Assembly (NCBI RefSeq): GCF_001723285.1
Contig: NZ_LPWG01000011.1
Span: 314,501-378,500, forward strand
Reading direction: 5' to 3'
Source of the DNA: Methyloceanibacter methanicus
Lineage (GTDB): Bacteria > Pseudomonadota > Alphaproteobacteria > Rhizobiales > Methyloligellaceae
DNA: 64,000 bases
Both the position numbers and the translations under genes were made by a program. Positions 10,029 to 19,445 of the stretch are shown piece after piece. Each line of letters opens with the position of its first letter. Position 1 is the stretch's first letter. Under the pieces are notes generated by a model. It searched no databases. It was not told where the DNA came from and saw only the letters and a list, made by a program, of their open reading frames with translations.

Positions 10029-10543
10029 GCGCTTGGGATAGCCGACCGATACGGACGCCGCAGAAGGAGTGGCGCGCGATATTCCACCTTGCTTATCTGA
10101 CGAGCCCGGCCCATACACGTAAGTGATGGCGCACCCAACGCTGGGTGCTGGCCCCGCGCGCTCACGACAGTATTGGTGCCATTGTTGAGCGCGCGCCGCC
10201 GCTGAGATCGGGGCGCAGCGTGGCATGTTACTTGTAGTTCGTGCGCCTAAGTTCCCCGGCGACAGCGCAATTATACGCCTCAGTGGCACCTCCAAGTCCT
10301 TCGATCAAGTTGCCGGAGGTTCTGCTTCATTACTGCAGATGGCGACGAGCGAGACGCCTTCTCACAATCAGCTGCGCGCCAGCGCCTCGGTCCAATCGCC
10401 ATCATCGAGGCTGACAGGCTCACTATCGAGCTTGGGCTGCCAAAACACGGGCATCATAAGCCTATAGCGTGCAACCTTTGTGTTCTGACGCATCTCAGGC
10501 GGAGTCCGCACGTTACGCAACCTTGCGAAAAGGAGCGAGGTCC
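10029..10543. other. non-coding stretch with a short hairpin
   Basis: No gene is supported. A GCACCCA/TGGGTGC inverted repeat with a four-base loop at 10131-10148 could end the transglutaminase-like transcript, although no T-tract follows. The last bases carry AGGAGCGAGG before the next start. Confidence 0.4.
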
Positions 10544-10801
10544 ATGACTAAACTTGATTACAACACCCCCGCTGAACTCTATCCGAGACAACGGAATGTC
10601 GGGGCAAGTCCGATAGGCTCGATCGGGTACAGGCGCTTCGACTCTGCAGCAGAGGCTGTGAGGTTTGCCGTGGAAGAGCTGCCTTCCGAGCTTCTGTTGG
10701 GCACGCACCTCGAGGTCGACGAGGCCCGGTTCGACGGAGCGGGAATCCGAGCGCTTTACGAAGACGCTGACTACCCATTGAAACGGCATGCCTCCAATTG
10801 A
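10544..10801 (+). CDS. small AELYP-family protein, copy 1
   Basis: The 85-residue product starts at an ATG preceded by AGGAGCGAGG. It contains AELYPRQRN, GYRRFDSAAEAVRFAVEELP, LLGTHLEVDEARFDGAGIRA and ends near YPLKRH. The same layout recurs in the product at 14918-15166. The conserved core is about 60 residues with no cysteines, signal peptide or membrane segment. I know of no function. The two diverged copies on one integrated element suggest the family is element-associated here. Confidence 0.7.
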   Translation: MTKLDYNTPAELYPRQRNVGASPIGSIGYRRFDSAAEAVRFAVEELPSELLLGTHLEVDEARFDGAGIRALYEDADYPLKRHASN

Positions 10802-10967
10802 GTGCAAGATCTCGGTCTTAGCAGCGAACTTCACTCTTCGGCAGACTACTTCACCGACATGCGCGGTGTTGCCAGCACATCGTCCACCCCGTCATCGGTC
10901 CACAATCGATTTGGCTCCGATGGCCTCTTGAGGCGCGCTTTTTTGAGCCGTCCGTGATCACTGCACC

Positions 10968-12050
10968 ATGAAGTTGTTCGAATGCCAGCACTGCGGACAG
11001 TTGCTCTACTTCGAAAACACGCGGTGCGAGCGCTGTGGACACGTTCTGGGCTATCTGCCGGACCGAGAGGACTTGGTCACCCTGACGGGCGATGGCGGTG
11101 GCCTTTGGTATGCCTTGGATGACGCCGGGGAGGCTTTTGCCTTCTGCGCCAATGCCGCCTACGACGTCTGTAACTGGCTCGTTCCGGCGGCTGCGGGATT
11201 TACACACTGCCGTGCTTGCCAACTCAATCGGACGATCCCCAACCTCGATGAACCCAAGAATCTCCTTCTCTGGCGACGTTTGGAAGCTGCCAAACACCGC
11301 CTTGTCTTTGGGTTGCTGCGGCATCGTCTGCCGCTAGTCAGCAAGTTCGACGACACCGAGAAGGGACTTGCATTCGATTTTCTCGCGGGATCGGGCGCGA
11401 AGTTCCGGGAAGGCCCACAGGTCATCACAGGCCATAGCCGGGGACTGATTACCATCGATATCTCGGAAGCCGACGACGCCGAACGAGAACGCCATCGCCA
11501 AGACTTGGCAGAGCCCTACCGCACTCTCCTTGGACACTTCCGTCATGAGTCCGGCCACTATTATTGGGAGCGACTCGTTCGGGGGGGTGTCTGGCACGAA
11601 GCCTTTCGGGAGGAGTTTGGCGACGAGCGATACGATTACGGATCCGCCCTGCAAGCCCACTATGCAAACGGGGGCAAGCCCGGCTGGCAGGAGCAGTACG
11701 TCAGTAGCTACGCAAGCGCCCACCCATGGGAGGACTTCGCCGAAACGTGGGCGCACTATTTGCACATGGTCGATACTTTAGAGACGGCCGCCGCCTTCGG
11801 TCTGCGCGTGCGCCCTAAGACAGGCCGCAACGCCGTGCTCGAGATGGACATCGATTTTGATCCATTCCGCCAGGATAATTTCGATGCACTGGTCGCTGCA
11901 TGGCTGCCACTCACTTACGCGGTCAACGGCCTCAACCACAGCATGGGCCAGCAAGACCTCTATCCCTTTGTCCTAGCGCCAACGGTCATGGGTAAGCTCC
12001 GTTTCGTCCACGGGCTCATACACCGAGACAGCGAGGTCGAAGCGAACTGA
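10968..12050 (+). CDS. zinc-ribbon-containing putative metallopeptidase
   Basis: The 360-residue protein starts with two CxxC pairs forming a zinc ribbon (FECQHCGQLLYFENTRCERC). Further Cys pairs follow near residues 60-85. A metallopeptidase motif, HFRHESGHYYWE, lies near residue 195. A later DFAETWAHYLHMVDTLETA segment matches the C-terminal part of the family, in which Glu and His contribute to the zinc site. The length is typical for this family of predicted cytosolic zinc peptidases. Their substrates are unknown. It is flanked by non-coding DNA, so an operon is not evident. Confidence 0.8.
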   Translation: MKLFECQHCGQLLYFENTRCERCGHVLGYLPDREDLVTLTGDGGGLWYALDDAGEAFAFCANAAYDVCNWLVPAAAGFTHCRACQLNRTIPNLDEPKNLLLWRRLEAAKHRLVFGLLRHRLPLVSKFDDTEKGLAFDFLAGSGAKFREGPQVITGHSRGLITIDISEADDAERERHRQDLAEPYRTLLGHFRHESGHYYWERLVRGGVWHEAFREEFGDERYDYGSALQAHYANGGKPGWQEQYVSSYASAHPWEDFAETWAHYLHMVDTLETAAAFGLRVRPKTGRNAVLEMDIDFDPFRQDNFDALVAAWLPLTYAVNGLNHSMGQQDLYPFVLAPTVMGKLRFVHGLIHRDSEVEAN

Positions 12051-12275
12051 GGCTTCGAAGCCTAACTTGCAAGGGCGGCAATGATAGACTTTTGCCCGAT
12101 GAGAGCGATGTCTGACCGTGACGGCCCAGGATCCGACAGTCGCAGGATACCCTTATTGATCTGCCATGATTGGGACCCAGCACGAGCGGGCTCGGTTTCA
12201 CCTGGCCCGGCGTCCAGTCTGCCGTGATGGCGCCAGGCAAATTCTACCGAAAGCCGAACACAGGGTGCACAGTCA

Positions 12276-13598
12276 ATGCAAAAGGACAACGCGGGACTCC
12301 CGCCCGAGTTTGCCGACCGATTCACTGAGCCCTTTGCGCGCTTCGTCAAGATTGAGGCTGTGGCAGGCTGCGCCTTGCTCGTTGCAACGTTGGCTGCGGT
12401 GATCCTAGCGAACTCTCAATGGGCCACGCAGTTTCTGGCCTTCTGGGAAACACCAATCGGCCTGCATGTCGGCTCATTGGACTTCACTCGTTCGCTGCGC
12501 CACTGGATCAACGACGGTTTGATGACGCTCTTCTTCTTTGTGATTGCCTTGGAACTCAAGCGCGCCCTCGTCCTGGGTGAGTTGCGAGATTTGCGCGCGG
12601 CGGCACTACCTTTCTCGGGCGCACTCGGCGGCATGCTCATTCCCGTAGCTCTTTATGTGCCGCTGATGTGGGGCCAGCCTGGCATGCATGGCTGGGGAAC
12701 CGTGATGGCGACCGACACCGCCTTCGTGATTGGATGCCTCGCACTTCTCGGCTCCCGCATCCCACCGAGCCTACGCCTGTTTTTCTTGTCTCTGTCGATT
12801 TTTGATGATGTGGGAGCCATAACGGTCGTGGCCGTAAGCTACAGCAACGCCCTCAACTGGGCAGCCCTTGCCTTGGCCATGCTCGGAGTCACTGCGGTCG
12901 CGGGATTTGCTCGCCTCGGAATCCGAAGCGTTCCCTTCTATTTTCTGCTGGGATGTGTCATCTGGCTTTGCTTCGACGCCTCCGGCATCCATGCAACGAT
13001 TACGGGCGTGATACTGGGTTTGATGACCCCACCACATGGATGGGTGAGCGACGAGCGACTACGCGCGATCCTTAGTCGCGCGCTTTCTCATCCGACAGGC
13101 GATTACTGGAGTGGGGATACCACCGAGCGTCGAGACCTTCTGCGAGCGGGCACAGCTCTAACAGAGGCACTCTCACCTTTGGAGCGGCTGGAAATGATGC
13201 TGCATCCATGGGCAGGGTTCGTGGTCATGCCAATCTTCGCTCTGGCTAATGCCGGGGTCGAAATTCACGGCGCGGATCTCGGACAGCCTGTCTCGGTGGC
13301 GATCTTTGCGGGGCTAGTCTTTGGCAAACCCATCGGTGTGCTGACCTTCAGTTCGCTCGCAGTTCGCCTCGGTCTCGCTAGTCGAGCGCTCCGATTGAGC
13401 TGGCCTCTATTGGCGGCGGGCAGTCTGCTGACCGGGATAGGCTTCACCATGTCGCTGTTCATTGCAGGTTTAGCCTACGACCCTGCAATATTAAACGCGG
13501 CTAAGATCGGAGTCCTTATCGCGGCGGTGGTGTCCGCCACCGCAGGTCTTATTATGCTGTTTTGGCTGACTCACGTTAAGCGGATCGCTCTGATCTAG
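12276..13598 (+). CDS. nhaA: Na+/H+ antiporter NhaA
   Basis: The 440-residue protein has about 11-12 membrane segments. It contains the paired aspartate motif of NhaA in FFLSLSIFDDVGAITV and the earlier ATDTAF aspartate. These line the ion path and exchange protons for sodium in the inner membrane. NhaA supports growth at alkaline pH and high salt. It is preceded by about 220 bp of non-coding DNA and followed by the convergent CBS gene. Carriage on an integrated element suggests a stress-tolerance cargo. Confidence 0.95.
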   Translation: MQKDNAGLPPEFADRFTEPFARFVKIEAVAGCALLVATLAAVILANSQWATQFLAFWETPIGLHVGSLDFTRSLRHWINDGLMTLFFFVIALELKRALVLGELRDLRAAALPFSGALGGMLIPVALYVPLMWGQPGMHGWGTVMATDTAFVIGCLALLGSRIPPSLRLFFLSLSIFDDVGAITVVAVSYSNALNWAALALAMLGVTAVAGFARLGIRSVPFYFLLGCVIWLCFDASGIHATITGVILGLMTPPHGWVSDERLRAILSRALSHPTGDYWSGDTTERRDLLRAGTALTEALSPLERLEMMLHPWAGFVVMPIFALANAGVEIHGADLGQPVSVAIFAGLVFGKPIGVLTFSSLAVRLGLASRALRLSWPLLAAGSLLTGIGFTMSLFIAGLAYDPAILNAAKIGVLIAAVVSATAGLIMLFWLTHVKRIALI

Positions 13599-13827
13599 CA
13601 ATGCAGCATGAGGCACTCCTGCTCATGGCTCCGAGAGCATCGTTGGGAGGTCGCCTACTAATTCCTAACTTCCGCGACGTCGGGATTATCTCGTGAGCCA
13701 AACTAGAGTGGCCACCAACGCAACTATGATGAGCGGAGAATATTTGAGCGCATAAGCCGCTACCAAATAGATCATCTCAACCTCTCTCACCCGCAGAAGC
13801 ATCAATCAGAACCACGGAGACTCCCGG

Positions 13828-14259
13828 CTACGCGGAGCGGATGTGATCTCGCAGCGCACCCGAGTCGGCTTCAGCGTCCTCAAGATACTTTCTGACCAAA
13901 TCGCCAATCGATACGATGCCGACCAGCTTTCCCTTTTCTACAACAAGCATGTGGCGGAACTGGTGGGTCGCCATTTCCGCCAACAGTCGTTGGTTCGTGT
14001 CGGCTTTGTTCGCGGTCACCACGGCCGTAGTCATGAAGTCAGAGATAGGTCTACTCAAGGCTTCGTGGCCGGCCTTGCCGACCGCTCTCATAACATCGTG
14101 CTCCGACACAATGCCGCAAACTTTGTCTTCATTCTCCACAATGACAACGCAGCCAATGCGATGCCTGGCGAGGAGCTCTGCGACATGGCGTAGCGATCTC
14201 TCAGCGGTGGCGACAACTACGCTACTATCCCTATATGCCAGGTTGCTGGTGGCATTCAT
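13828..14259 (-). CDS. CBS-domain pair protein
   Basis: The 143-residue protein consists of two CBS repeats. The first is at about residues 15-70 (HVAELLARHRIGCVVIVENE, then VSEHDVMRAV). The second is at about 80-135 (LLAEMATHQFRHMLVVEKGK, then VSIGDLVRKYLE). CBS pairs usually bind adenosine nucleotides and act as energy sensors. There is no fused effector domain. A small membrane protein gene lies directly upstream on the same strand. It resembles the two CBS proteins at the end of the hydrogenase cluster in length and layout. Confidence 0.85.
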   Translation of the reverse strand: MNATSNLAYRDSSVVVATAERSLRHVAELLARHRIGCVVIVENEDKVCGIVSEHDVMRAVGKAGHEALSRPISDFMTTAVVTANKADTNQRLLAEMATHQFRHMLVVEKGKLVGIVSIGDLVRKYLEDAEADSGALRDHIRSA

Positions 14260-14283
14260 GCCATTCCTCCAGTCTCAGTTGGC

Positions 14284-14454
14284 CTAGCGGCCGGACAATA
14301 ACTGCACCTGCCCAGGGTCATGGTGGCGGGCCCCATTGAAGGTGTGAGATAGCGTCAAGATCAGCACCGCCGCGAATAGCGTGCCCGTAATGAGGAATGA
14401 GAGAATGCCGGGCCAGCGACTCGGAGTATGGGATATGATGCCGTGGTTCTTCAT
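14284..14454 (-). CDS. small single-pass membrane protein
   Basis: The start is taken at the ATG at 14454, giving 56 residues beginning MKNHGIISHTPSRWPG. One hydrophobic segment (ILSFLITGTLFAAVLILTLS) spans about residues 17-36. A longer in-frame start at 14490 is possible. It ends 24 bp before the CBS gene and is probably co-transcribed with it. No family is recognised. Confidence 0.5.
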   Translation of the reverse strand: MKNHGIISHTPSRWPGILSFLITGTLFAAVLILTLSHTFNGARHHDPGQVQLLSGR

Positions 14455-14917
14455 TGCCGTCCGGTTCGCGCGATCGAAGTGGTCGCACACAATGAGCCGC
14501 TTCGTTGCGCGATTTACGCGCCGATCGGTTCCCCTGCAGTAGAGCTGCTAGTCAGTCTCACGGATCGAATCGTGAGTCATGCGAAGCGAAAGTGGTGAGC
14601 AATGCGGAAGACTAGTGTCTATTCTCGGGATTCATGCGATATCGGTTCGCACAAACACACTCAGAGGCGTACCTAACCGGAGATTTTGGCTCAGACAATT
14701 TAGGCGGAAGTCACTTTGCGAGCGATAACTGATCCTGCGCCTTTCTCAAACGAATAGCGAGTCAAGTCATCATCGGCTGTTCAAGACGCGAACCCCATGG
14801 CCTATCCGGGTTGGGTTGTCAGCAAATCTCGTCGCTCCCAGAGTGTATTTAGCTAGCCAACGGTCGTCAGCAAGAGCCAACCCACGACCGACGGACCCGT
14901 TAGCGCAAAGGGTTTGG
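14455..14917. other. non-coding stretch
   Basis: No coding region is supported. It lies between two minus-strand units, and no strong repeat or terminator is apparent. Confidence 0.45.
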
Positions 14918-15166
14918 TCAAACGACATCTTTGCGAGACAGCGGGTAACTTTTACTTTCGTATAGCAAGCGAATTTGGTGACCATCGAACCTTTGCTCTT
15001 CGACCTCAAGGTAGGTGCCCAAGAGGTACTGAGCCGGAAGCTCTTCGATCGCGAAGCGCAATGCTTCGGCGGCAACCTCGAAGCGCTTGTAGGTAATGTG
15101 CCCGAGACCGCGCTTGCAGCTCCGGGCTGGATAAAGTTCGGCCATCGCGGCATAGTCAAACGCCAT
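14918..15166 (-). CDS. small AELYP-family protein, copy 2
   Basis: The 82-residue product, starting at the ATG at 15166, contains [54 protein letters not shown] and YPLSRKD. It aligns along its whole length with the product at 10544-10801. A GGATTGGATG stretch precedes the start. The function is unknown. The conserved EELP, LLGT and RFDG segments show selection at the protein level. Confidence 0.75.
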   Translation of the reverse strand: MAFDYAAMAELYPARSCKRGLGHITYKRFEVAAEALRFAIEELPAQYLLGTYLEVEEQRFDGHQIRLLYESKSYPLSRKDVV

Positions 15167-15225
15167 ATCATCCAATCCTGTCGTGGTGTGCACACAGTGA
15201 GCTGACCAACGACCTTGCAAGCGCT

Positions 15226-15453
15226 CTATCGACTCTGCGCCCCAAGGTCACGGCGAGTGGCGTTACGGGAAATGTGCGACCTCCTGCCGCGCCAGGCGTC
15301 TCGTGCTTTGATCAGCGCGGCTTCGAATTCGGAAACAGAGGAATCGTTCAGTGCCGGTTTTGCCCGGTTGAGAGAATCGCCACGGCGGCTGCGCGTGATA
15401 TTTGCAGGCCGATCTGTAAACCTGGCATGCAAAATAGGGCGCTTAGCATTCAT
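15226..15453 (-). CDS. small basic hypothetical protein
   Basis: A 75-residue reading frame starts at an ATG preceded by AAGAGG at a suitable distance. It begins [20 protein letters not shown] and is rich in Arg and Lys. No domain, signal or membrane segment is recognised. It shares orientation with the neighbouring AELYP-family gene, 59 bp downstream. The call rests mainly on the ribosome-binding site. Confidence 0.4.
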   Translation of the reverse strand: MNAKRPILHARFTDRPANITRSRRGDSLNRAKPALNDSSVSEFEAALIKARDAWRGRRSHISRNATRRDLGAQSR

Positions 15454-15804
15454 TATTTGGCCTCTTTGTTTTAGTCGTAGCCGCATCGCGTGCGATTATC
15501 GCAGGCCGGCTATCGGGGTCTCGTCTAGGGAAATTGTTCGCGCGGATTTTGACTGCGAAGGGTTATGCAGGGGGCTGCGCGCCCAGCGTCACATACAGTG
15601 ACTAAATCCGTTACCTAAAGTCATATGGGTACTCAGGCGTCAAATTGTGAGTAGCCCGTTTGCCAACGACACAGTTGCTGACGAAGTTTTGCAGTGAGCC
15701 AGCTGCTTGTAGGTCCGGGGGGCAGCATGCCAACGTTCCGGCATTTACGCGGACCAAGTGAAATAAGCATACGCAAGCTGGACGCTACGGATATGGCGCG
15801 GGCG
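15454..15804. other. non-coding stretch
   Basis: I see no supported gene or clear repeat here. Confidence 0.4.
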
Positions 15805-15999
15805 TTACTCGGGCTCGTGGTCATGGCGCAACTTGTAGAACGAACGCAAATCCTCCTCGGACAATCGAATCCAAGTGGCCCCTTCGGCCGTCGCCCAGAG
15901 ATTGCAGGCGAAGCACCCCCGCAAGCGTTGCCCAAAGTTATCAATCTCCCTCAGGGGTTGATGGCACTGTTGGCAGCGGTGAGCTTGGTACTCAGGCAT
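15805..15999 (-). CDS. small zinc-ribbon-like protein, 64 residues
   Basis: The ATG at 15999 follows GGGAGG at good spacing. The protein has two cysteine pairs, RCQQCHQPL and GCFACNLW, 18 residues apart, consistent with a zinc ribbon. It ends SFYKLRHDHEPE. No further domain is present, and the function is unknown. Its neighbours are other very small proteins of element B. Confidence 0.6.
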   Translation of the reverse strand: MPEYQAHRCQQCHQPLREIDNFGQRLRGCFACNLWATAEGATWIRLSEEDLRSFYKLRHDHEPE

Positions 16000-16195
16000 G
16001 AAGCAAGAACCTCCCTCTAGGTAAGGCCGCCGCGCCATCCATAGCGGGAGCTTCGGTATTGCTCGCCGTCTACCTCTGGTCTCATCGCATAGATAGCATC
16101 AGATTGCGTTTGAGAATTGGTCGCGCCGAGGTTCAGGTGACCATTGGTTTGGTAGTCCGGTCTAATTGGATTGGACCGCTGTGACACACCGATTC

Positions 16196-16429
16196 CTAGG
16201 AAGACTTGTTACGTACGGAAGGGCCGAGAAAGCTGCTCTCTTGAAGACTATAGGCCACGTGCCGGTCGAAGCCGGGAACTTGCTCTATCTCGTCCCAACT
16301 TCTGTAGGGTCGATGTTGAACCAGCGCCTTAGCTCGCTTTGGGTCTAGCTTACCCACACGAACAAGGGCGTCGAAGGACGCAGAATTGAGGTTGGCACGA
16401 TAGGACCGTGTGGACGCGCGAAAAGGCAT
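16196..16429 (-). CDS. helix-hairpin-helix (ComEA-like) small protein
   Basis: The 77-residue protein carries a helix-hairpin-helix unit: LNSASFDALVRVGKLDPKRA, then LVQHRPYRSWDEIEQVPGFD. This is the DNA-binding core found in ComEA-type proteins. I prefer the ATG at 16429 because AAGGA lies at proper spacing; an ATG six bases upstream is the alternative. No signal peptide or membrane helix is seen, so a periplasmic ComEA role is unlikely. Non-specific DNA binding is the likely activity. Confidence 0.6.
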   Translation of the reverse strand: MPFRASTRSYRANLNSASFDALVRVGKLDPKRAKALVQHRPYRSWDEIEQVPGFDRHVAYSLQESSFLGPSVRNKSS

Positions 16430-17478
16430 AGACATTCCTTTTGATCGTACTGTTGATGTGCGTCGCGACAAGAACGGGCTGCCGCCCGCGGCTCGAGTGC
16501 TGGGTCACCTCGAAAGCCAAATAGGGACTGCCGCGCCACTATGACCTCGTCGTTATAACAATGTGTGGCGAATAGCTTGGTGCGAAGCTGTAGCAGTTAT
16601 CGTCTAGTTCTTGACGACGCTTAATCGACCATGCGCCCTTAGGAGGCAAATAGCGAGTCGAAACACGGTTATGGAGCAGAAATTAGAACCTGCAGCTGTC
16701 GAATGTCTGCCTTGGGAGGGGTGAATCAGAACCTAGCAGAAACGACTAATACAGTCTGCTACTGACCCAAAGCGGCAGTCCCGCCAGCTGGAAGTCCTAG
16801 ATGCGCGCGCGCATCCCTGTGACGCCGAGAAGGTCAACTTGCCCGTTTGTGGTTTTGATGCATCTGCGCTGGAGGCAGAAAGCAGCGGTCGGTTGCGCTG
16901 AGGTCGATGCCACCTTCATTTTCAGGATTGCTAGCGCAGTTGATGCAGACAGCGGGATTACCGCAAGAGCTCGTAGCAACGTCCTCCAGATAAGGGCCGC
17001 CGCTCTTCCGTGTGATTTTGGAAGAGGAGCCCCGCAGCCAAATGCGTGGGCGCGGGGCCCCCTCCTTGGCTCGACCTCAATGTTTCATGAAGGAGCCACA
17101 ATAGGATATCGAATGAGCAGGCCTTCGATTTCATCAAGCATACGTCGTCAGCACTCACCTGACCTAATTAAATCGCATAAGAGCATCACTGACAGTCCGT
17201 AGGAACGTACGGCATCTTGCGCCCAGCGATGTCTGGGCTCGCGGATCAACGCATGCTTCTAATCCCAAGCGCCGGCTGCTCGAGGACTCCCCGCGCACGA
17301 CACCTTGTGGTTTCCACCGAATGCGCCTATATAGGACAATCGACATTTGGCCGGACAATTGGCCGTAGCGCACAAGCGCGCGTTTCAGACCCCTCCCAAA
17401 CATCGACAATCTCGCTTCGAGTCGCGCTTCCGCGCGTCTTCAGGCACGACTGCATACACTTGGACGAAAGGAAACCCG
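16430..17478. other. long non-coding stretch before cspA
   Basis: About one kilobase carries no convincing gene on either strand. An imperfect GC-rich inverted repeat lies near 17021-17063. The right part probably includes the promoter and long 5' leader usual for cold-shock genes; no exact promoter can be fixed by eye. Confidence 0.45.
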
Positions 17479-17688
17479 ATGAATCCGGGAACCGTTAAGT
17501 TTTACAACTCCACTCGTGGCTTCGGCTTTATTGCACCCGCTGATGGCGGCAATGACGTGTTCGTACACGCCACTGCGCTGGAGCGCGCGGGCATCACGCA
17601 CCTGACCGAAGGTCAGAGCGTTACATTCGCCACCGAGGTCGATCGCCGCAGCGGCAAGACCGCTGTGAGCACCATTGAGGCCGCATAG
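17479..17688 (+). CDS. cspA: cold-shock protein, CspA family
   Basis: The 69-residue length and the sequence MNPGTVKFYNSTRGFGFIAP, followed by NDVFVHATALERAG, contain the two RNA-binding motifs of the cold-shock domain (RGFGFI and DVFVH). GAAAGGAAA provides the ribosome-binding site for the ATG at 17479. The protein is expected to bind single-stranded RNA and melt secondary structure. A hairpin terminator follows. It is a free-standing gene on element B. Confidence 0.92.
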   Translation: MNPGTVKFYNSTRGFGFIAPADGGNDVFVHATALERAGITHLTEGQSVTFATEVDRRSGKTAVSTIEAA

Positions 17689-17718
17689 TCTTTCCAGACT
17701 ATCGCCTCAATGAATTAG

Positions 17719-17740
17719 AGCCGTCCCTTCGGGGGCGGCT
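17719..17740 (+). terminator. hairpin terminator after cspA
   Basis: AGCCGTCCC pairs with GGGGCGGCT across a TTCG loop, followed by TTGTT. It starts 30 bp after the cspA stop codon. Confidence 0.7.
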
Positions 17741-17795
17741 TGTTAGCTTTGCCCGAACTTGTCCATTGAATGCCGAACCGACACGAAGGCCCGAC

Positions 17796-18041
17796 ATGAG
17801 AACGTCACTGACCACGCGCATGACAGCAGCCAAGCGTAGTCCCGAGCTGGTTCGCAGCAGAAGCCAACAGCGCCATGACAATCTGATGCGCGATCAAGAA
17901 CGGGAACGCGAAGCGACCGCCAAGAAGACCGCCCGCTTGCGCGAACTTCGACTCGCGAAGGAAGCCGCCGAGAGGGCAGAGGCGGCACTCAGGCCTGCCC
18001 CCGTCAAGCGCCCAAGAGTGCGCAGATCCAAGAAAACTTGA
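17796..18041 (+). CDS. small basic coiled-coil protein
   Basis: The 81-residue product (MRTSLTTRMTAAKRSPELVR onward) is strongly charged. It has a predicted helical region of alternating Arg/Glu/Lys (NLMRDQEREREATAKKTARL) and a basic tail ending VRRSKKT. No family is recognised. It lies just after cspA and before another charged small protein. Nucleic-acid binding is possible from composition only. Confidence 0.5.
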   Translation: MRTSLTTRMTAAKRSPELVRSRSQQRHDNLMRDQEREREATAKKTARLRELRLAKEAAERAEAALRPAPVKRPRVRRSKKT

Positions 18042-18071
18042 TCGCGGCGTCAGACAAACACCGAGGTGCAG

Positions 18072-18242
18072 ATGGCTAAGCCGAACTACAATTTTCAGAA
18101 GGCCGAGCGAGAGCGGGCAAAAAACCGTAAGAAACAGGAAAAGCTCAAGCGGCTTGAGGACGAGACAGCCAAGCGCCAAGCGGCGCATGACGATGGGACC
18201 GATCCAGATACTCCTGCTCATTCTGATGCAAGCAATCGCTAA
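18072..18242 (+). CDS. small charged protein, 56 residues
   Basis: The product begins [20 protein letters not shown] and ends with an acidic, low-complexity tail ([19 protein letters not shown]). Very short proteins with an MAKPNYNF-type start and a lysine-rich helix are common in proteobacteria and have no established function. It starts 31 bp after the previous small gene and may share its transcript. Confidence 0.6.
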   Translation: MAKPNYNFQKAERERAKNRKKQEKLKRLEDETAKRQAAHDDGTDPDTPAHSDASNR

Positions 18243-18358
18243 CCAGAAACAACTGCCCAATTCGCTTATCGAAGCCGGAAGCGTGTCTAACCCCAATTAG
18301 CCCCGACCGCACAGTTCGGATACGTCAGTCGCGGTTTGTTTTCAGTCTTGGAGGAACC

Positions 18359-19405
18359 GTGGAACACCCTGGCTTTTTTGACCGCGGGGATCCCATCTCA
18401 CTCAGACGCATTGCCGAAGCGGTCGGCGCTGAGTTGAGTAGTTCCGACGATGGCCTGGCTGAAATCGATGACCTGCGCGCCTTGAGCGACGCATCCGCCA
18501 CCCATCTCACATTTTGTACCGGGCCCCGATACGCCAAGGCTCTCGTTGCCACGAAGGCGCGGGCCTGTCTGATCAGACACTCCGACGTCAGCCTCATTCC
18601 CACAGATGTCGTCCCTATTATCACGGACGCCCCCCACCGTGCCTTTGCCATGGCGATTGGGCTTCTCTATCCCTCTGCGCTCCAACCCGAGGAGCACTTG
18701 GCATACGCGACCGTAGGAGGTCCGTTGGTGCACCCAACCGCCAAGATTGGCGAAGGTGTCACAATCGGACCTGGGGCCATTGTCGGGCGTGAGGCGAAGA
18801 TCGGTGCCGGTACCACGATTGCCGCAGGCGCCGTGGTCGGTTACCGCGTGTTCATTGGAGCCGATTGCTTTGTGGGCCCTGGTGCGTCTGTAACCCATGC
18901 CTTGGTCGGCAATAGAGTCACGCTTCATGCCGGTTCCCGAGTCGGGCAGGACGGCTTTGGCTACGTCATGAGCCCGGAAGGGCATTTCAAGATCCCGCAA
19001 ATTGGCCGGGTGGTCATTGGAGATGTCGTCGAACTCGGTGCCAACTCGACAGTCGATCGAGGCTTCCTAGCGGACACAAAGATCGGTGAAGGAACTAAGA
19101 TCGATAACCTTGTTCAGATCGCCCACAACGTGGTGATAGGCCGTCACTGCATCATCGTCTCCCAAACGGGAATTGCGGGTTCGGCCCAACTTGGTGACTT
19201 CGTCATTCTGGGGGCCCAGTCCGGCGTGGTGGAACACGTGAAGATCGGCGATGGTGCGCTGATTGCAGGCATGGCCCATGTGAAGGACGATGTGCCGAGC
19301 GGGGCCCGGATGGGCGGAACGCCGGCCCGTCCGTTCAACGAATGGGCACGAGAAATTGCGGTGGTGAAGCGACTCGGCAAGAAAAGTCGGCCTTTGGAGG
19401 GTTAG
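18359..19405 (+). CDS. lpxD: UDP-3-O-acylglucosamine N-acyltransferase (LpxD)
   Basis: The GTG at 18359 follows a strong GGAGGAACC site and gives 348 residues, normal for LpxD. The N-terminal uridine-binding part ([12 protein letters not shown], then [13 protein letters not shown]) is followed by many hexapeptide repeats forming a left-handed beta-helix ([19 protein letters not shown]). The catalytic His is in [13 protein letters not shown]. The enzyme adds the second acyl chain in lipid A synthesis. It stands alone, without lpxA, fabZ or lpxB, unlike the usual chromosomal operon, so it is probably an extra copy carried by element B. Confidence 0.93.
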   Translation: MEHPGFFDRGDPISLRRIAEAVGAELSSSDDGLAEIDDLRALSDASATHLTFCTGPRYAKALVATKARACLIRHSDVSLIPTDVVPIITDAPHRAFAMAIGLLYPSALQPEEHLAYATVGGPLVHPTAKIGEGVTIGPGAIVGREAKIGAGTTIAAGAVVGYRVFIGADCFVGPGASVTHALVGNRVTLHAGSRVGQDGFGYVMSPEGHFKIPQIGRVVIGDVVELGANSTVDRGFLADTKIGEGTKIDNLVQIAHNVVIGRHCIIVSQTGIAGSAQLGDFVILGAQSGVVEHVKIGDGALIAGMAHVKDDVPSGARMGGTPARPFNEWAREIAVVKRLGKKSRPLEG

Positions 19406-19445
19406 AGCGCGTCTGGTAGGCGCACAGCATGTCTGCTCCTGATGC

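Noticed and set aside
16801-17202. Plus-strand open frame of 133 codons before cspA
   Set aside because: There is no ribosome-binding site, composition is irregular and no motif is present; I treat the region as non-coding.
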